DNA of 64,000 nucleotides from Thermococcus sp. JdF3 (GCF_012027495.1 NZ_SNUK01000006.1:1-64000), one strand, 5' to 3'. Positions 30,701 to 40,671 are shown, counted from the stretch's first letter. Notes: generated by a model from the sequence alone, not told the origin. Program-made: numbers and translations.

Positions 30701-32470
30701 GTGAGGAAGCTTCTGGTAATAACCCTGCTCACGCTCATGCTTTTATCCGCCGTGCCGGTTCGCGCTGGGGAAGCTCAAATCAGGCCCTACGTCTACGAGC
30801 CGACCGTTCCGGACACAGCCTTTGCAGTTCTGGCCCTTTACAGAACCGGGGACTACGGGAAGGTTCTGGAGGGCTGCGAGTGGCTGATGGTGATAAGGAC
30901 GCCCTTCGACTCCTGGGGCTTCGCCAGCGGGGAGGAGCACGAGGCCAAGTACACGGCCATGGCGATGCTCGCGTTGATGAGGGGCGAAAACGTCGCCCGC
31001 GGCAGGTACGGCCAGACTCTCAACAGCGCCGCATACTGGCTGATATACAAGCAGAACCCTGACGGCTCCTGGAACGACTACACCGACACGGCACTGGCGT
31101 TAATAGCTCTCAGGGAGTTCGTTGGTGGGGGCTACATCAACGAGACCCTCGTGGGCTTCAGGAAGCAGGTGGAAGAGGCCATAAACCGCGCCCAGGGCTG
31201 GCTGATGGGAACCGAGCCCAAGACAGATACGGAGCGGATATTTGGGTACATGGCGCTCGGTGAAAGGGAGAAGCTCAGGGAGATGGAAGTGGAAGGCGAG
31301 ATGAAAGCCTACCGTGCCTTCGCCCTCGCCTACCTCGGCGAGAAGGTTGAGCTGGGCGGGGACTTTGACTCCACAGTCGCCGTGGCAATGGCACTCTACG
31401 CGACGGGAGATGAGAAATACCGCGAGGAACTGCTTAAGAGGGAGCACTTCGGCTTCTGGGGCGTCCTTCACTACCGCGTCCTCGATCTTTTGAGCGTTTC
31501 CAGAATCCAGGGCTTTGAGGAGCTCCGCCCCATAGCGTGCCCGTACCTCTCCAAGATAAACCCTACTGACGACTGGGAAAGGGTAATCCTCGCCGACTAC
31601 CGCCTTCTCTGCAACGAGACCCCCGAGTTGCCCTCCGGCATTTCCGCCCTCCTTCCCTGGCAGGTGGCTGAGCTGGCGAGGGTTAAGGCTCTCATGGGCA
31701 TAGATTACGACAAAGAGGTGAGCTACCTCCTTTCGACTGGAAAGAACGGCGTCTGGAGGGACTTTTACAACACCGAGTACGTTGTGGAGGTCTTCAGGTT
31801 CCTCAATGTGAGCTACAACTACTCCCCCTCGCTCGACTACCTCAGCAAGAATCTGACGTGGATGCTCAAAACTACGGACCCGAAAACCGGAAACCCCGTT
31901 TACTACAACGTCCCCACCTACTACCTCGCCCACGCGGCCATAGTTTTCAGCGAGTTCGGAATGGAGAACGAGCTTAATGAGACCCTGAGCCTGCTTGCGG
32001 AGAGGCAGTACGACAACGGGGCCTTCCCCTACACCCAGGGTTCGATAGCCGGGATTACCTCGACGGCAAGGGTCGCCTGGGCGCTTCAGGAAGCGGGGCT
32101 TGAGGACTCTGAGGTTTACGAGAGGGCGGTCTCGTTCCTCAGGAACCTGCTCTACGCGGAGATACCCGACCCGGAGGTAGAGGGCGAAACGGTGAAACTG
32201 GCCAACGCCACCTTCCTGCTCGTGGAGAACGGTTCTTACATCGGCAACGCAACGGGGGAGGCGGTGGTTGGGGGCCTGGACGGCTACGTCGTCATTTACC
32301 CGTCGAAGAACCCCCTGGCAATAACCGCCTACGGGGTCAATGGTTTCCGCGCCGCCGAACCTGAGACTGAGGAAGGAAAAACGGCCTACCTCTACATCGG
32401 GGCCGGAGTCATGCTGATTAGCCTGGCCGGAATCGTGGTCCTGAGAGGCAGGAGAAAAGGGAAGGGGTGA
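30701..32470 (+). CDS. surface-anchored prenyltransferase/squalene-oxidase-repeat protein
   Basis: 589 residues. Signal peptide (RKLLVITLLTLMLLSAVPVRAG), a large alpha/alpha-toroid-like region with repeats of the form NPDGSWNDYTDTALALIAL and RQYDNGAFPYTQ typical of terpene-cyclase-type repeats, a Thr/Asn-rich beta region, and a C-terminal membrane anchor followed by RGRRKGKG. Several N-x-S/T sequons (NETL, NVSY, NLTW, NGSY). Exported and membrane-anchored, so a terpenoid substrate is unlikely; function unknown. GTG start at 30701 has ggggtgat upstream, 43 bases after the subtilisin. Confidence 0.75.
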   Translation: MRKLLVITLLTLMLLSAVPVRAGEAQIRPYVYEPTVPDTAFAVLALYRTGDYGKVLEGCEWLMVIRTPFDSWGFASGEEHEAKYTAMAMLALMRGENVARGRYGQTLNSAAYWLIYKQNPDGSWNDYTDTALALIALREFVGGGYINETLVGFRKQVEEAINRAQGWLMGTEPKTDTERIFGYMALGEREKLREMEVEGEMKAYRAFALAYLGEKVELGGDFDSTVAVAMALYATGDEKYREELLKREHFGFWGVLHYRVLDLLSVSRIQGFEELRPIACPYLSKINPTDDWERVILADYRLLCNETPELPSGISALLPWQVAELARVKALMGIDYDKEVSYLLSTGKNGVWRDFYNTEYVVEVFRFLNVSYNYSPSLDYLSKNLTWMLKTTDPKTGNPVYYNVPTYYLAHAAIVFSEFGMENELNETLSLLAERQYDNGAFPYTQGSIAGITSTARVAWALQEAGLEDSEVYERAVSFLRNLLYAEIPDPEVEGETVKLANATFLLVENGSYIGNATGEAVVGGLDGYVVIYPSKNPLAITAYGVNGFRAAEPETEEGKTAYLYIGAGVMLISLAGIVVLRGRRKGKG

Positions 32471-32488
32471 TCCCCTTCTCTTTGGTTT

Positions 32489-33544
32489 TCAGGTGGTTGA
32501 AGCTTCCTCGTCGTTGTAGAGCTCGTCGCCGACGGTGATCCTCTCCTCGAAGCCCTTCGAGCCCTCGAGCGTCTGGATCCTGAACATGTAGCTCTTGTAC
32601 CAGTTGTAGCTCGGCCTGACCTTGACCGGCAGGAGCTTCCAGGCGCGCGTCTCCTCTTCATAACCCCAGTTCACGTACTCGTTGAAGTTCCTGATGATGT
32701 CGGTTATAACGACGCCGAACTCGTTGAGGAGAACCCTCTGGATCTCGCGCCACTTGTCGAGGGAGCTCTCGCGCCTCGTTATGCCGAAGTAGCCGGCGCA
32801 GCCGGGCCCCTTGAGGGTCGCTATCCCCCTGCCGACGAAGGCCCTTATGGCCTCAACGGTCTCGGGCGGGTCGGTTATGAAGGTGTCGAACTTGTGGAGC
32901 GCGTAGTCCGGGAGCGGCTCCCTGAGATCGAAGGTGAACATCTCGATGTTCTCGTAGCCGAGCTCGTCGGCGGTCTTCTCGATGAACTTCACGAGCCTCT
33001 CGTCAATGTCGAGGACGGCAATGCGCTTCGGCAGGCCGGAGAGCATGAGGGCTATGCTGGTCAGGTCGTCGTCGCCGAGGACGAAGACCTCCTTGTTCTC
33101 GAGGTCCCCGCGGGTGTGCATGAGGGCTATCCTCGCCACGGTCGTCTCTGGCGTAACGTAGGCCTGGTCGAAGTCGTGCTTCGGCTGGGGCCTGTCCTTG
33201 ACTATCTCCTTGAACTGCTCGAGCATATCGCTGAAGGCATCCAATTCGACCGTCTTGCCCTCGCAGTGGGAGCAGGTGTAGTCCTTTCTGGCGCCGATCC
33301 CGTACTTCTCCACCAGCTTCCTGCCGCTCTGAGTGAGGACGACGTTCGGACCGTCGAAGGCGACGTAGCCGAGCTCGTGGAGCGCCGTTATGACCGCCAC
33401 GACGAGCGGGAGCGGCTCCTCACTAAGATCCACTATCCTCCAGACGTCTCCACTCGCCTGGATGGCGCTCAGAACGTTCTCGACCGTTCTCTCGTAAACG
33501 GGGATGCTCGTCTTCTCCCTGACCCTCTCCACTATCTCGATCAT
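32489..33544 (-). CDS. bpsA: branched-chain polyamine synthase BpsA
   Basis: 351 residues. N-terminal winged-helix-like part (to about 90), CSHCEGK zinc site, then a Rossmann aminopropyltransferase with LGDDDLTSIAL and FITDPPET motifs. BpsA (T. kodakarensis TK1691) adds two aminopropyl groups to spermidine, giving N4-bis(aminopropyl)spermidine needed for growth at the highest temperatures. Placement two genes from the Tk-SP-like protease fits that genome. Start ATG 33544 has GGAGGTG upstream. Confidence 0.93.
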   Translation of the reverse strand: MIEIVERVREKTSIPVYERTVENVLSAIQASGDVWRIVDLSEEPLPLVVAVITALHELGYVAFDGPNVVLTQSGRKLVEKYGIGARKDYTCSHCEGKTVELDAFSDMLEQFKEIVKDRPQPKHDFDQAYVTPETTVARIALMHTRGDLENKEVFVLGDDDLTSIALMLSGLPKRIAVLDIDERLVKFIEKTADELGYENIEMFTFDLREPLPDYALHKFDTFITDPPETVEAIRAFVGRGIATLKGPGCAGYFGITRRESSLDKWREIQRVLLNEFGVVITDIIRNFNEYVNWGYEEETRAWKLLPVKVRPSYNWYKSYMFRIQTLEGSKGFEERITVGDELYNDEEASTT

Positions 33545-33653
33545 CGCAAGCACCTCCAGAAGGATTTTTGGTTCGTGAACGGGGTTAGGGTGGGCCTCTT
33601 TTAAGGTTTTCCCAGCGGCAAGTTTAATAAACCATCCCCCGATTGGGTCTCCG

Positions 33654-34394
33654 ATGATAGGTCCCGTGGGAGACGACTTCGTCAAAAGGTACCGCCTCGA
33701 GTACAACCTGGATGCCCTTGAGCGGGTTAGGGGAGATATCGGCGAAGAAGCCTATTCCCGTCTGAGAGCCTTGGTAGAATACCGCCTTTACGGGAAGGAA
33801 TTTGACCGCTCACCTGTTGACGTGAAGATAGCCCTGGCCTTCTCCGCCGGCTCCGACAGCACGGCGACGCTAAGGATACTCCGCTGGGCCGGCTTCGACG
33901 TCGTGCCCGTAACGGCCAGGCTTCCCCAGATGAGGGAGCCGGTTCTCCTCAATGCCATGACGCAGGGTGCGGTTTTCGTGGAGATGCCGGGATATATGGA
34001 CGAGATGAGGGAGCAGATAAGGAAGGGGGCACCGGTTTGCGGCCGCTGCCACACGATGGTTATGGACGCCATCGAAGACTACGCCAGGAAGAACGGGATA
34101 AAAATCGTCGCTTCAGGCGACCTCCTGAGCTCCGGCCTTATATCAATCCACAGGAATGGGGACGTGGTTATCCTGAACTTTCCGGCCTTTCTGGCCCTTG
34201 ACAAGGGCGAGGCAATAGCAACCCTCGGACGAAAGTATGCCCTCGGCTTCGGATGCACCCTCTGGAAGTCCGCGGCGAAGAACTCACCGGTCCTGAAGAG
34301 GTTTGGCATTCAGAGGGTCTTGAGGGAGCTCCGCGCAAGGGCACTTACTCCTGAGATGGCGGAGAGGCTGATATTCGACATCCTATCCCAGTAG
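33654..34394 (+). CDS. PP-loop ATPase of unknown role
   Basis: 246 residues. The alpha-hydrolase PP-loop appears as AFSAGSDSTATL near residue 65 (usual SGGxDS with Ala for the first Gly). A CGRC pair near 128 and a single Cys in GFGCTLWKS near 204 may bind a metal or carry sulfur. Family members adenylate tRNA bases or small substrates, often for thiolation; target unknown. The start ATG at 33654 lies about 25 bases after agtttaataaacc, so it may be near-leaderless. Confidence 0.7.
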   Translation: MIGPVGDDFVKRYRLEYNLDALERVRGDIGEEAYSRLRALVEYRLYGKEFDRSPVDVKIALAFSAGSDSTATLRILRWAGFDVVPVTARLPQMREPVLLNAMTQGAVFVEMPGYMDEMREQIRKGAPVCGRCHTMVMDAIEDYARKNGIKIVASGDLLSSGLISIHRNGDVVILNFPAFLALDKGEAIATLGRKYALGFGCTLWKSAAKNSPVLKRFGIQRVLRELRARALTPEMAERLIFDILSQ

Positions 34395-34457
34395 CTACCC
34401 ATTTCTGACCCAAAAGGTTTAAATCTGTCATCTTGAACTTCACCCAGGTGGTGAATA

Positions 34458-34991
34458 ATGGTCACGAAAGAGGAAGTTGAGAACGCTATTAAAGCAGTCG
34501 TTGACGAAAAGTTCGTCAAATCCATCGAGGTGAACGAGAAGGGGGACGTCACCGTTACACTCGCGAAGGACACTCCCGACATAGACAACGTCCTCATAAA
34601 GCTCCACTCGGAGCTTGGGAAGCTCGAGGGAATCGGTTTGATAACCATCAACCGCGAACGCGAAGTTCAGGAAGGCGGTGAAAGCGTTGAGCTGACCGAG
34701 GAGGATATACTCGAGAAGCTCAAGGAGGTTATAGACCCCGAGATCGGAATCGACGTGGTGAACCTTGGCCTCATCTATGAGCTGAAGCTCAACCCTGACA
34801 ACACAGTCTACGTCAGGATGACGATGACGACGCCGGGCTGCCCCCTTACCATGTGGATTCTCCGGGCCGTCGAGGACAAGATACTGGAGATTCCCGGCGT
34901 TAAGGACGCCGAAATCGAGCTAACCTTCGACCCGCCCTGGACGCCCGACAGAATCAGCCCGGAGTACAAGAAAAGGCTTGGACTCTACTGA
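34458..34991 (+). CDS. MIP18/DUF59 family Fe-S assembly protein
   Basis: 177 residues. The C-terminal half is a DUF59 domain (VIDPEIGIDVVNLGLIYELKL ... MTTPGCPL) with the conserved TPGCP cysteine, as in PaaD, SufT and eukaryotic MIP18. The N-terminal 70 residues look like a second, degenerate alpha-beta domain of the same fold lacking the cysteine. Likely helps load Fe-S clusters on client proteins. TATA-like ggtttaaat lies near 34421; SD aggtggtga. Confidence 0.85.
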   Translation: MVTKEEVENAIKAVVDEKFVKSIEVNEKGDVTVTLAKDTPDIDNVLIKLHSELGKLEGIGLITINREREVQEGGESVELTEEDILEKLKEVIDPEIGIDVVNLGLIYELKLNPDNTVYVRMTMTTPGCPLTMWILRAVEDKILEIPGVKDAEIELTFDPPWTPDRISPEYKKRLGLY

Positions 34992-35081
34992 CCCATTCTG
35001 TCAATTTTTGTTCATCACCGGGCGGTTTGCTCCCTTTTTCTACGTATTTTCGTCTTTCAGCGTCCGTTCCTCCGACGAAAA

Positions 35082-35090
35082 GTTTATATT
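35082..35090 (+). promoter_or_regulatory. TATA box of the ferredoxin gene
   Basis: cgaaaagtttatatt: BRE-like purines followed by TTTATATT, about 40 bases before the ATG, expected start near 35112. The strength of this element suits an abundant protein. Confidence 0.65.
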
Positions 35091-35116
35091 CGCCTGGGTT
35101 CATCTAAGTCCGGTGA

Positions 35117-35340
<224 letters not shown>

Positions 35341-35393
35341 CCCTTCATTGCATACTGCTTTTCTGGGAGATTTAGAAGATAAAAGAGGAAAGG

Positions 35394-36566
35394 TCACTCC
35401 AGGCTAAGCCCGAACTTCTCCGCCTGTTCCAGTACGTACTCCCTTATCTCTCTCGCCTTTGGCAGCTCCGCCACTATCTCACCGTTCTCAATGAGCGGCT
35501 TGAGGAGCGGCTCGACCTTGGCCCCGCAGACCGGACATTTCTCCAGCTTTTTATCCGCTGGAACCCTGTGGTAGTGGCCGTTCCCGCAGCGGTATATCTG
35601 CTTCCTCCCGCTCAGCTTGCCGCGCTTGGTGATGGGCTTCCCTTCGATCTCCACGATGTCGAGGGAAAAGTCAACCGGCTTGGCGCTGGCTATGCTTCCA
35701 CCGACGCCGAAGGCATCGGCTACGTCGACTATCTCCCTTATGCTATCCTCGTTCAGGCCACCGCTGACGAATATCTTAACCCAGTCGTAGCCCCTCAGGT
35801 CGAGCTCCCAGCGGACCTCCTCTATGATGCGCCTGAAGTTGCCCCTCCTTGAGCCAGGGGTGTCGAGCCTGACAGCGGTGAGCCTCTCTCCCAAAGCTTC
35901 AGCCACCATTAGGGCCTCGAACTTCTCGTCGCACAGCGTGTCCACCAGGGCAGTCCTCGGAACCTCGGGCTCGACCACCTCGTCGAAGTACTTCCAGGCC
36001 TTGACCTGGTCGCCAACCGTGAGGATCAGCGCGTGGGGCATGGTTCCAGCGGGCTTTTCTCCCATCATCTCCGCGCCGAGGACGCCGCTTACCCCGTCGC
36101 AGCCGCCTATGAAGGCCGAGCGGTCTATCATCGGGGCGATGGCAGGATGCATGTGCCTTATCCCGAAGGAGTAGACCGGCTTGAAGTTCGCGGCTATCTT
36201 CGTCCTGAGCGCCGCGGTGGCTATGCCGCTCGCCTGGCTGAGCATGCCGAGCATGGCGGTCTCATAGATTCCGAACTCCTCGTAAAAGCCCTCGACCTGA
36301 AGAACCGGCTCGTAGGGGTGGAATATCGTTCCCTCCGGCATGGCGTAGACATTTATCGGCAGCCCTTCGAGAAGCTTTGCAACCTCCTCGATCCCCGCCA
36401 GGACACCCCACTTCCAGCCGTGCGGGAGGCTCGTCGTTGTGACATCGGCGAAGACCTTTTTGTGGATGCCCTTTTCGACGAGTATCCTCCGCGTCCTGAT
36501 GAAGTAAACGTCAGTGGTCTTTCCGGCTTTTATATCATCCTCGTGGGCAATGTAGAAATCCCTCAT
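35394..36566 (-). CDS. nicotinate phosphoribosyltransferase
   Basis: 390 residues. Joins nicotinate and PRPP to make nicotinate mononucleotide in NAD salvage. The core type II phosphoribosyltransferase barrel shows FGIRHMHPAIAP, RLDTPGSRRGN and KIFVSGGLNEDSI. The C-terminal zinc ribbon (YRCGNGHYHRVP ... CPVCGA) is typical of the archaeal form. Start ATG 36566 is directly behind aggtgagga. An ATG 18 bases upstream is in frame but lacks an SD. Confidence 0.9.
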   Translation of the reverse strand: MRDFYIAHEDDIKAGKTTDVYFIRTRRILVEKGIHKKVFADVTTTSLPHGWKWGVLAGIEEVAKLLEGLPINVYAMPEGTIFHPYEPVLQVEGFYEEFGIYETAMLGMLSQASGIATAALRTKIAANFKPVYSFGIRHMHPAIAPMIDRSAFIGGCDGVSGVLGAEMMGEKPAGTMPHALILTVGDQVKAWKYFDEVVEPEVPRTALVDTLCDEKFEALMVAEALGERLTAVRLDTPGSRRGNFRRIIEEVRWELDLRGYDWVKIFVSGGLNEDSIREIVDVADAFGVGGSIASAKPVDFSLDIVEIEGKPITKRGKLSGRKQIYRCGNGHYHRVPADKKLEKCPVCGAKVEPLLKPLIENGEIVAELPKAREIREYVLEQAEKFGLSLE

Positions 36567-36652
36567 CTTCCTCACCTGAAACAACTTTTCCCTCTCCTGG
36601 ATTTAAGGCTTTTCTGAGTAAAGTTTATCGGGAGAACTGTAAATCAATAAAC

Positions 36653-37450
36653 ATGGTGACCCTGAAACCCCTAAACGAACTTGTCTCCCTGAAGGGGAGA
36701 AGTGCACTCATCACGGGCGCGGCATCTGGAATAGGCCGCGCGGCGGCGATTAGATTTGCAGAGGCCGGGGCGGATTTGGAACTCGTGGATCTCAACGAGT
36801 CCGGGCTGGAGGAGACGAAGGCCCTCGCGGAGGAGTTCGGGGTGAGCGTTAACACCCACCGCATTGACCTCTCCAGGAAAATCGAGATAGACGCGCTCTG
36901 GAAGGAATTGGAGGGCAGCGAGCCGAACATACTCGTCAACAACGCCGGCGTCTACTGGTTCAGGGACTTCACGGAGGTTGATGAGGGCTTCTACGAAAAG
37001 GTCATGGAGATAAACCTCCACTCCGTCTTCTGGATGTGCCAGCACTTCGTCAGGGCGCGGAAGGATAAAGGCGGCGTCATCATCAACGTCAGCTCGATAG
37101 AGGCCTTCCTGCCCTTCGCGAAGGGCCTTGCCCATTACGACGCGGCCAAGCTCGGCGTCGTTGCGCTGACGAGGGCGATAGCGAGGGACTACGGGAAGAG
37201 AATCAGGGCGAACGTTATAGTCCCCGGCGGGATAGAGACCGAGGGAGTGAAGAGGCTCAAGAAGGAGGCGATAATGAAGCTCGACGTGGAGAAGATAAGC
37301 ATATCCTTCAACTTCAACGCACGCCTGCCGATGGGCCGCTTCGGTCAGCCGGACGAAGTTGCCAGGGTGATGCTCTTCCTCGCGAGTGACCTGGCGAGCT
37401 ACGTGAACGGCGCGGTGATCCCCGTGGACGGGGGATTCCTGTCAACATGA
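36653..37450 (+). CDS. short-chain dehydrogenase/reductase
   Basis: 265 residues, classical SDR. Cofactor loop TGAASGIG near residue 21, acidic residue after strand 2 (LELVDLNE) suggesting NAD preference, NNAG near 91, and catalytic Ser (NVSSIE), Tyr (HYDAAK) and Lys. Substrate unknown; resembles glucose/3-oxoacyl dehydrogenases. A TATA-like aaagtttatc about 25-30 bases before the ATG and no good SD suggest a leaderless transcript. Confidence 0.85.
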   Translation: MVTLKPLNELVSLKGRSALITGAASGIGRAAAIRFAEAGADLELVDLNESGLEETKALAEEFGVSVNTHRIDLSRKIEIDALWKELEGSEPNILVNNAGVYWFRDFTEVDEGFYEKVMEINLHSVFWMCQHFVRARKDKGGVIINVSSIEAFLPFAKGLAHYDAAKLGVVALTRAIARDYGKRIRANVIVPGGIETEGVKRLKKEAIMKLDVEKISISFNFNARLPMGRFGQPDEVARVMLFLASDLASYVNGAVIPVDGGFLST

Positions 37451-37514
37451 GCAGTTAGAGCGTTGTACCAGTATATTATTAACCTCTCCTCCCCATATTT
37501 CTCCGGTGAGCCTG

Positions 37515-38210
37515 ATGGAAATGGATTTTAACATCGGCGAGGTAATCCCGGGCGGAATCCTTCTGGTCTCTTACGGTCAGTACAGCCTTGGATGGAAGAT
37601 AGGCGTCGAGTACCTGAAGAGAGAAGTGGAGAAGGGTGCCTTTGGTATAATCCTGAACACCACCGTGCCCGTCAGGAAGCTATTTGAAAGGGCCAGGTCA
37701 GCTGGGTTCGACATTGTTGATGCAGGGAAAAATGGCCGGCTGGCCGTGATAGATTTATTCAACGAGGAGACTGCTCTTGACTTTGTATATCCCGTTGAGA
37801 CTATAGACAGGACCCTCATAATCCCCCGAATTGAGAAGGTGACGGACGAAATAAATAAAGAACACAATCTGGCTGACAAAAGGGTTGTTGGTGTAATAAC
37901 GACCCTCGACGGCCTCTACGAACTTTTTGGGGAGAAGTTTCTGAAGAACATGATACTCCAGTACCTGGTCCGGTCTGAGAGATTGCTCAGGGATGGATAC
38001 GATCACTGGACGATGTTCATCGTCAACAGGGACACGATACCAAAGGAACTCCACGCCTGGATAGTCAGTGTGAGCGATTACGTGATTCTGACGGAGGGCA
38101 TAATGGACAGAGCGAGCCTGATAGAGAACACGGTTCTCCTGAAGAGCCTGGCTCCATGGTTCACCCAGAGAATGTTCCAGACCACCGTGCCGGCGGAAAG
38201 GCTAAGATGA
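37515..38210 (+). CDS. DUF257-like Thermococcales protein
   Basis: 231 residues. Resembles the Pyrococcus/Thermococcus DUF257 group: FNIGEVIPGGILLVSYGQYSLGWKIGVEYL followed by alternating strands and helices of a RecA/KaiC-like fold without a Walker A motif. Function unknown; members are numerous in this order. ATG 37515 chosen over GTG 37506 because ggtgag lies at the right distance. Ends 3 bases from the convergent UPF0282 gene. Confidence 0.6.
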   Translation: MEMDFNIGEVIPGGILLVSYGQYSLGWKIGVEYLKREVEKGAFGIILNTTVPVRKLFERARSAGFDIVDAGKNGRLAVIDLFNEETALDFVYPVETIDRTLIIPRIEKVTDEINKEHNLADKRVVGVITTLDGLYELFGEKFLKNMILQYLVRSERLLRDGYDHWTMFIVNRDTIPKELHAWIVSVSDYVILTEGIMDRASLIENTVLLKSLAPWFTQRMFQTTVPAERLR

Positions 38211-38212
38211 GT

Positions 38213-39109
38213 TCAGAGACTGAAGGGAAGTCCCACGTCCTCTCCCCTCTCCCTTTTGTGAAGCTCCCTCCTGTAGGCTTCGAGCGGCCTGTCCTCGACC
38301 CTCAGGTAGGCGGCGAAGGTCTTGGGCCTCTCCTCCAGCTCGTCGAAGAAGCGCGGGTAGTTCCTGTCCCTCACTATGTGGTGGTCGAGTATTATCTCCG
38401 CCCCTGTTTCGCGGATTATCTCGTTGAGGTTTTTAATGCCCGTCTCCCAGCTCCCCTCGGCACGCTTACCAAGGTATGTCGGCGGCCCCCCGGTTATCAG
38501 CAGGTCTGGGACCTTCTCGATTATCCACTCCACCGCTTTTCTGTTGAGGAGCTGAATATCGCCCGCGTGGATGAACCTCTTCCCGTCGTCTATGAGCGTC
38601 ATCACAACGAAGCCCAGTTTTGACCCCTCTCTCCCGTGCGACACTGCCGGCGAGAACTCCAGCGTAACGCCGCCGAGGTCGAAGCTCCTTCCATCGGCGA
38701 ATTCGATGCCCCTGGCTATCGGCTCCGCTTTCTTGAGGAAGGCCCAGGCGCGCTTCCTCTGGCTGAAGTTTATGTTTTCCCGTGGGTGCTTTATGAAAAG
38801 GAGCTTTCCTGAGTAAATTTCTTTAGCATACTCCTCGCTCGAGCTCTCGTAGAGACCCTCGAAGAAGGGCGTGTGGTGGTCGTAGTGGTAGTGAGAGATG
38901 GTCACCACGTCGGCCCTCCTCGCGTAGCCCTGGAGCTTCCTCCTCATCGTGTGGAGTGCTTCTATTTCGACCTTCGCCGGCGGCAGGCCGTAGCGCTTCG
39001 GCCCGAGGGCGACACCTGGGTCTATTAGGAACCTTATCCCACCGGCTTCCACGAACGTTGCCAGGCTCCTCACGCCGAGGCTTTCGGAGGCGAGTGGGAT
39101 GATGCGCAT
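38213..39109 (-). CDS. UPF0282 metallo-beta-lactamase-fold hydrolase
   Basis: 298 residues. HYHYDHH near residue 73 is the first metal motif of the beta-lactamase fold; AVSHGREGSK, HAGD and LDHH supply later ligands. It lacks a beta-CASP domain, so it is a small-substrate or unknown-function member (UPF0282, archaeal). TATA-like aatctttaaaggg on the minus strand about 25 bases before the ATG and no SD suggest leaderless transcription. Confidence 0.85.
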   Translation of the reverse strand: MRIIPLASESLGVRSLATFVEAGGIRFLIDPGVALGPKRYGLPPAKVEIEALHTMRRKLQGYARRADVVTISHYHYDHHTPFFEGLYESSSEEYAKEIYSGKLLFIKHPRENINFSQRKRAWAFLKKAEPIARGIEFADGRSFDLGGVTLEFSPAVSHGREGSKLGFVVMTLIDDGKRFIHAGDIQLLNRKAVEWIIEKVPDLLITGGPPTYLGKRAEGSWETGIKNLNEIIRETGAEIILDHHIVRDRNYPRFFDELEERPKTFAAYLRVEDRPLEAYRRELHKRERGEDVGLPFSL

Positions 39110-39179
39110 GGTCTTAGTTAGAGGTTTCCCTTTAAAGATTGCTTCCCATGCTCACTGGGTATGGCTTGGACTTACTCCA

Positions 39180-40661
39180 TCAACTCAGGTCTCTGGGTGT
39201 GAGCGGTTTAACGTTCTCTTTCCTACAAAGCTCCAGGGCCTTTTCCGTAAAGCCGGACTTTGAGAAGAAAAACATCACTGCCGACCCAAACTCCTTTTTC
39301 ACTTTTTTCAGGAATGCCTCCACGTCCTTGTATGTTGCAGGCCTCTCCCGCCACTTGACCTCAAGCACGTAAATCTTATCCCCAAACGCAACCCCATCAA
39401 ACTCAACGTTACCCCTTCTGTAGCTCTTAAAATCAAGCCCAAACATCTCCCGCATCTTTTCTCTGATCTCGGCCTCCTTTGCAAGTCCAAGCTCCATCTT
39501 CGCCCTGAGGTACTTTTCCTCCAGCTCCCGAATCAGCTCTTCCAAAAACTTCTCACGCTTGAGCTCAAGCTCGGTAATGCCTAGATACGTCTTTGCAAGC
39601 CAGAAGCGCATAAGCTTGTCCGCGAAGTAGTACCTCCCGCCCTGTTTTACAATCAGATCAGTCCTCAGCAGGAACTTTAGGTAGTTTGAGACCTCCCCCG
39701 TGGGTTTGTTCAGACGTTTCGCTATATCTGAGAGCCTTAACCCTTCCTCCTGGGCCAGTATGAGAAGAATCTGCTTATGAACGGGCCCCCGATGGGCCCT
39801 CGATAGGGACTCATTAAAAACGTACTCTAAATGCATGTGTATGTCACCCTTTTCAGTCAGCAGTTCGGTAAGAAAGGCATAGTGGACTTCCTTCCGTCCA
39901 ACTTTTTCAAAGCCCTCCTCAATCAAACGTCTGCATACAGCCAAAACATAAAATGGGTGTCCTTGAGTGAGTTTGTGTATTAACCCCAGCGCCGACTGGG
40001 TAGGTCCAACTCCAGCCCTGTCCAGGGTTGTTTTTGCGAATTGTACTGTATCCTCTTTTGGCAAACCTTTCAGATATATCCTGCGAAACTGACCAAAAAA
40101 TGGATTCTTCGGTTCTAATATTTCCTCCATCATCCTAATTGCGGAACCAGAGACAATATACGCAATATTCTTCTGCTTTTCGGTGAGTGCACGCATCGTA
40201 TCCAAAAATCCCCTGAAATTAAGAACCTCCTGGAACTCATCAAGGATGAACAGGGCTTTCTGGTTCGTATTAGCCAAGATAGCCTCCTGTGTTTCAAACA
40301 GAGTCTCAAGAGTACCCGCTTTAATGGCTTTGACCTCTTTATCAACTCCGAGCTTTGCTGAAAGAATCAGCAGGTCATCCCAGTTCAAAAGTTCCCTCCT
40401 TTCGACGTTTATCCCCAGGATGTTGGAGAGTTCATACAAAAGCTCCCTCGTGTATGCAAAGACAAATGAGTCCAAACTTCCAATCCTTTGAAGGTTTAGG
40501 TAGGGAATTACTCCATGGGTTTTCTCCTTGAACTGCAGGAGGAGTTCGGTCTTTCCAATTCTCCTGGGGCCAATAACGGCAATGTTAACCTTGTCTCCAT
40601 TCTTCAATAGTTCATACGCAGACTTCAATATCCGGAGCTCTTTCCTCCTGTCAACAAACAT
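39180..40661 (-). CDS. archaeal ATPase with winged helix and DUF234 nuclease-like domain
   Basis: 493 residues. P-loop GPRRIGKTELLL near 31 and Walker B ALFILDEFQEV near 148; winged helix near 300-370 (LRLSDIAKRLNKPTGEVSNYLKFL); C-terminal part with VEFDGVAFGDKIYVLEVKWRE, a PD-(D/E)xK-like Asp...Glu-x-Lys arrangement characteristic of DUF234. These ATPases are abundant, mobile-looking archaeal genes of unknown role, perhaps in defence or DNA handling. Clearly more AT-rich than flanking genes. ATG 40661 chosen; GTG 40670 is in frame. A large palindrome sits just upstream. Confidence 0.85.
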   Translation of the reverse strand: MFVDRRKELRILKSAYELLKNGDKVNIAVIGPRRIGKTELLLQFKEKTHGVIPYLNLQRIGSLDSFVFAYTRELLYELSNILGINVERRELLNWDDLLILSAKLGVDKEVKAIKAGTLETLFETQEAILANTNQKALFILDEFQEVLNFRGFLDTMRALTEKQKNIAYIVSGSAIRMMEEILEPKNPFFGQFRRIYLKGLPKEDTVQFAKTTLDRAGVGPTQSALGLIHKLTQGHPFYVLAVCRRLIEEGFEKVGRKEVHYAFLTELLTEKGDIHMHLEYVFNESLSRAHRGPVHKQILLILAQEEGLRLSDIAKRLNKPTGEVSNYLKFLLRTDLIVKQGGRYYFADKLMRFWLAKTYLGITELELKREKFLEELIRELEEKYLRAKMELGLAKEAEIREKMREMFGLDFKSYRRGNVEFDGVAFGDKIYVLEVKWRERPATYKDVEAFLKKVKKEFGSAVMFFFSKSGFTEKALELCRKENVKPLTPRDLS

Positions 40662-40671
40662 TGTATACACC

